From contig JAUWPE010000007.1 of NCBI GenBank assembly GCA_030611765.1, positions 1-41,778 on the forward strand: a DNA stretch of 41,778 nt. The letters are read 5' to 3'. Position numbers and translations under genes: made by a program. Position 1 is the stretch's first letter; each line of letters begins with the position of its first letter. The notes below the pieces were generated by a model. The model was not told the origin of the DNA, did not search any database, and was given only the letters and a program-made list of their open reading frames with translations. This stretch comes from Candidatus Cloacimonadota bacterium (GTDB lineage: Bacteria > Cloacimonadota > Cloacimonadia > JGIOTU-2). Below are positions 41,676 through 41,778 of this stretch, piece by piece.

Positions 41676-41778
41676 AATTGAGCGTTTCTTATTTCCCCAA
41701 AACTTGACAACCAGACCTCCCACTTTGCTTTTCTCTTACTTTACGTATAGGATGTTAATTACGTGATAATAAGCCACC
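41676..41778. other. Right edge of window, no gene seen
   Basis: About 100 bases beyond copy R3. A TTGACA hexamer is at 41704-41709 without a fitting -10 box. No ORF, RNA gene or further repeat copy is visible. Confidence 0.4.

Overview
The window looks like chromosomal DNA from an AT-rich, Gram-negative, probably anaerobic bacterium of the FCB group. Candidatus Cloacimonadota is my best guess, but this is inference and no rRNA gene is present. Reasons: an LptD-type LPS transporter and several beta-barrel proteins show an outer membrane; two long polypeptides have FCB-style parts (a PorV-like protein and a clostripain-like peptidase ending in a 'YPNPFN' C-terminal module); butyrate kinase, a ferredoxin-fused EtfA and an iron-sulfur-rich amino/imino-acid dehydrogenase suggest amino-acid fermentation. 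Many genes lack a clear Shine-Dalgarno sequence, while others have a perfect AGGAGG.

Layout. 1-3495 (+): 3' part of lptD and a PKD/endonuclease-fold lipoprotein. 8072-3651 (-): cmk-plsC-ispH-rpsA operon closed by a clear intrinsic terminator; its S1 protein carries a ~190-residue Glu/Lys-rich N-terminal extension. 8200-14785 (+): overlapping operon wecA-like, TPR lipoprotein, DUF5683-like membrane protein, small lipoprotein, pcrA/uvrD helicase, PorV-like protein. 14937-16920 (+): two tandem paralogous porin-like proteins, then a strong terminator. 17024-18100 (+): butyrate kinase. 18221-24131 (+): surface-glycan locus with two GT4-like transferases, a GT2, a 20-codon coupled mini-ORF, a GT9 heptosyltransferase-like gene, a CDP-alcohol phosphotransferase and a LicC-like nucleotidyltransferase, followed by a secreted C11 peptidase (24121-25866).

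29314-26087 (-): two-subunit FAD/iron-sulfur dehydrogenase of the sarcosine oxidase/HcnBC/archaeal proline dehydrogenase type. 29315-29972: a broken four-helix-bundle (S23) gene nested in several repeats. 31532-29973 (-): nucleotide-sugar dehydrogenase. 31596-32035: gene-free stretch holding a MITE-like element. 32036-35169 (+): nucleoside kinase and guaB. 35646-35245 (-): an intact S23 gene between inverted arrays of 7-bp repeats. 39895-35751 region (-): YycJ-type metallo-hydrolase, Na+/Ca2+ exchanger, ferredoxin-EtfA, amidohydrolase and queE. 40599-41778: a RAYT (REP-associated Y1 transposase) surrounded by three copies of a palindromic repeat.

Themes. Envelope biogenesis (lptD, wecA-like, plsC, glycosyltransferases, sugar dehydrogenase, porins) and electron-transfer flavoproteins dominate the gene content. 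The most unusual part is the repeat ecology of the right half: a RAYT whose ribosome-binding site and stop codon are supplied by its own repeat, two S23 genes each framed by a different inverted repeat, palindromes inserted inside other repeats, and a MITE-like unit with a 13-bp direct repeat. I found no tRNA, rRNA or CRISPR array.
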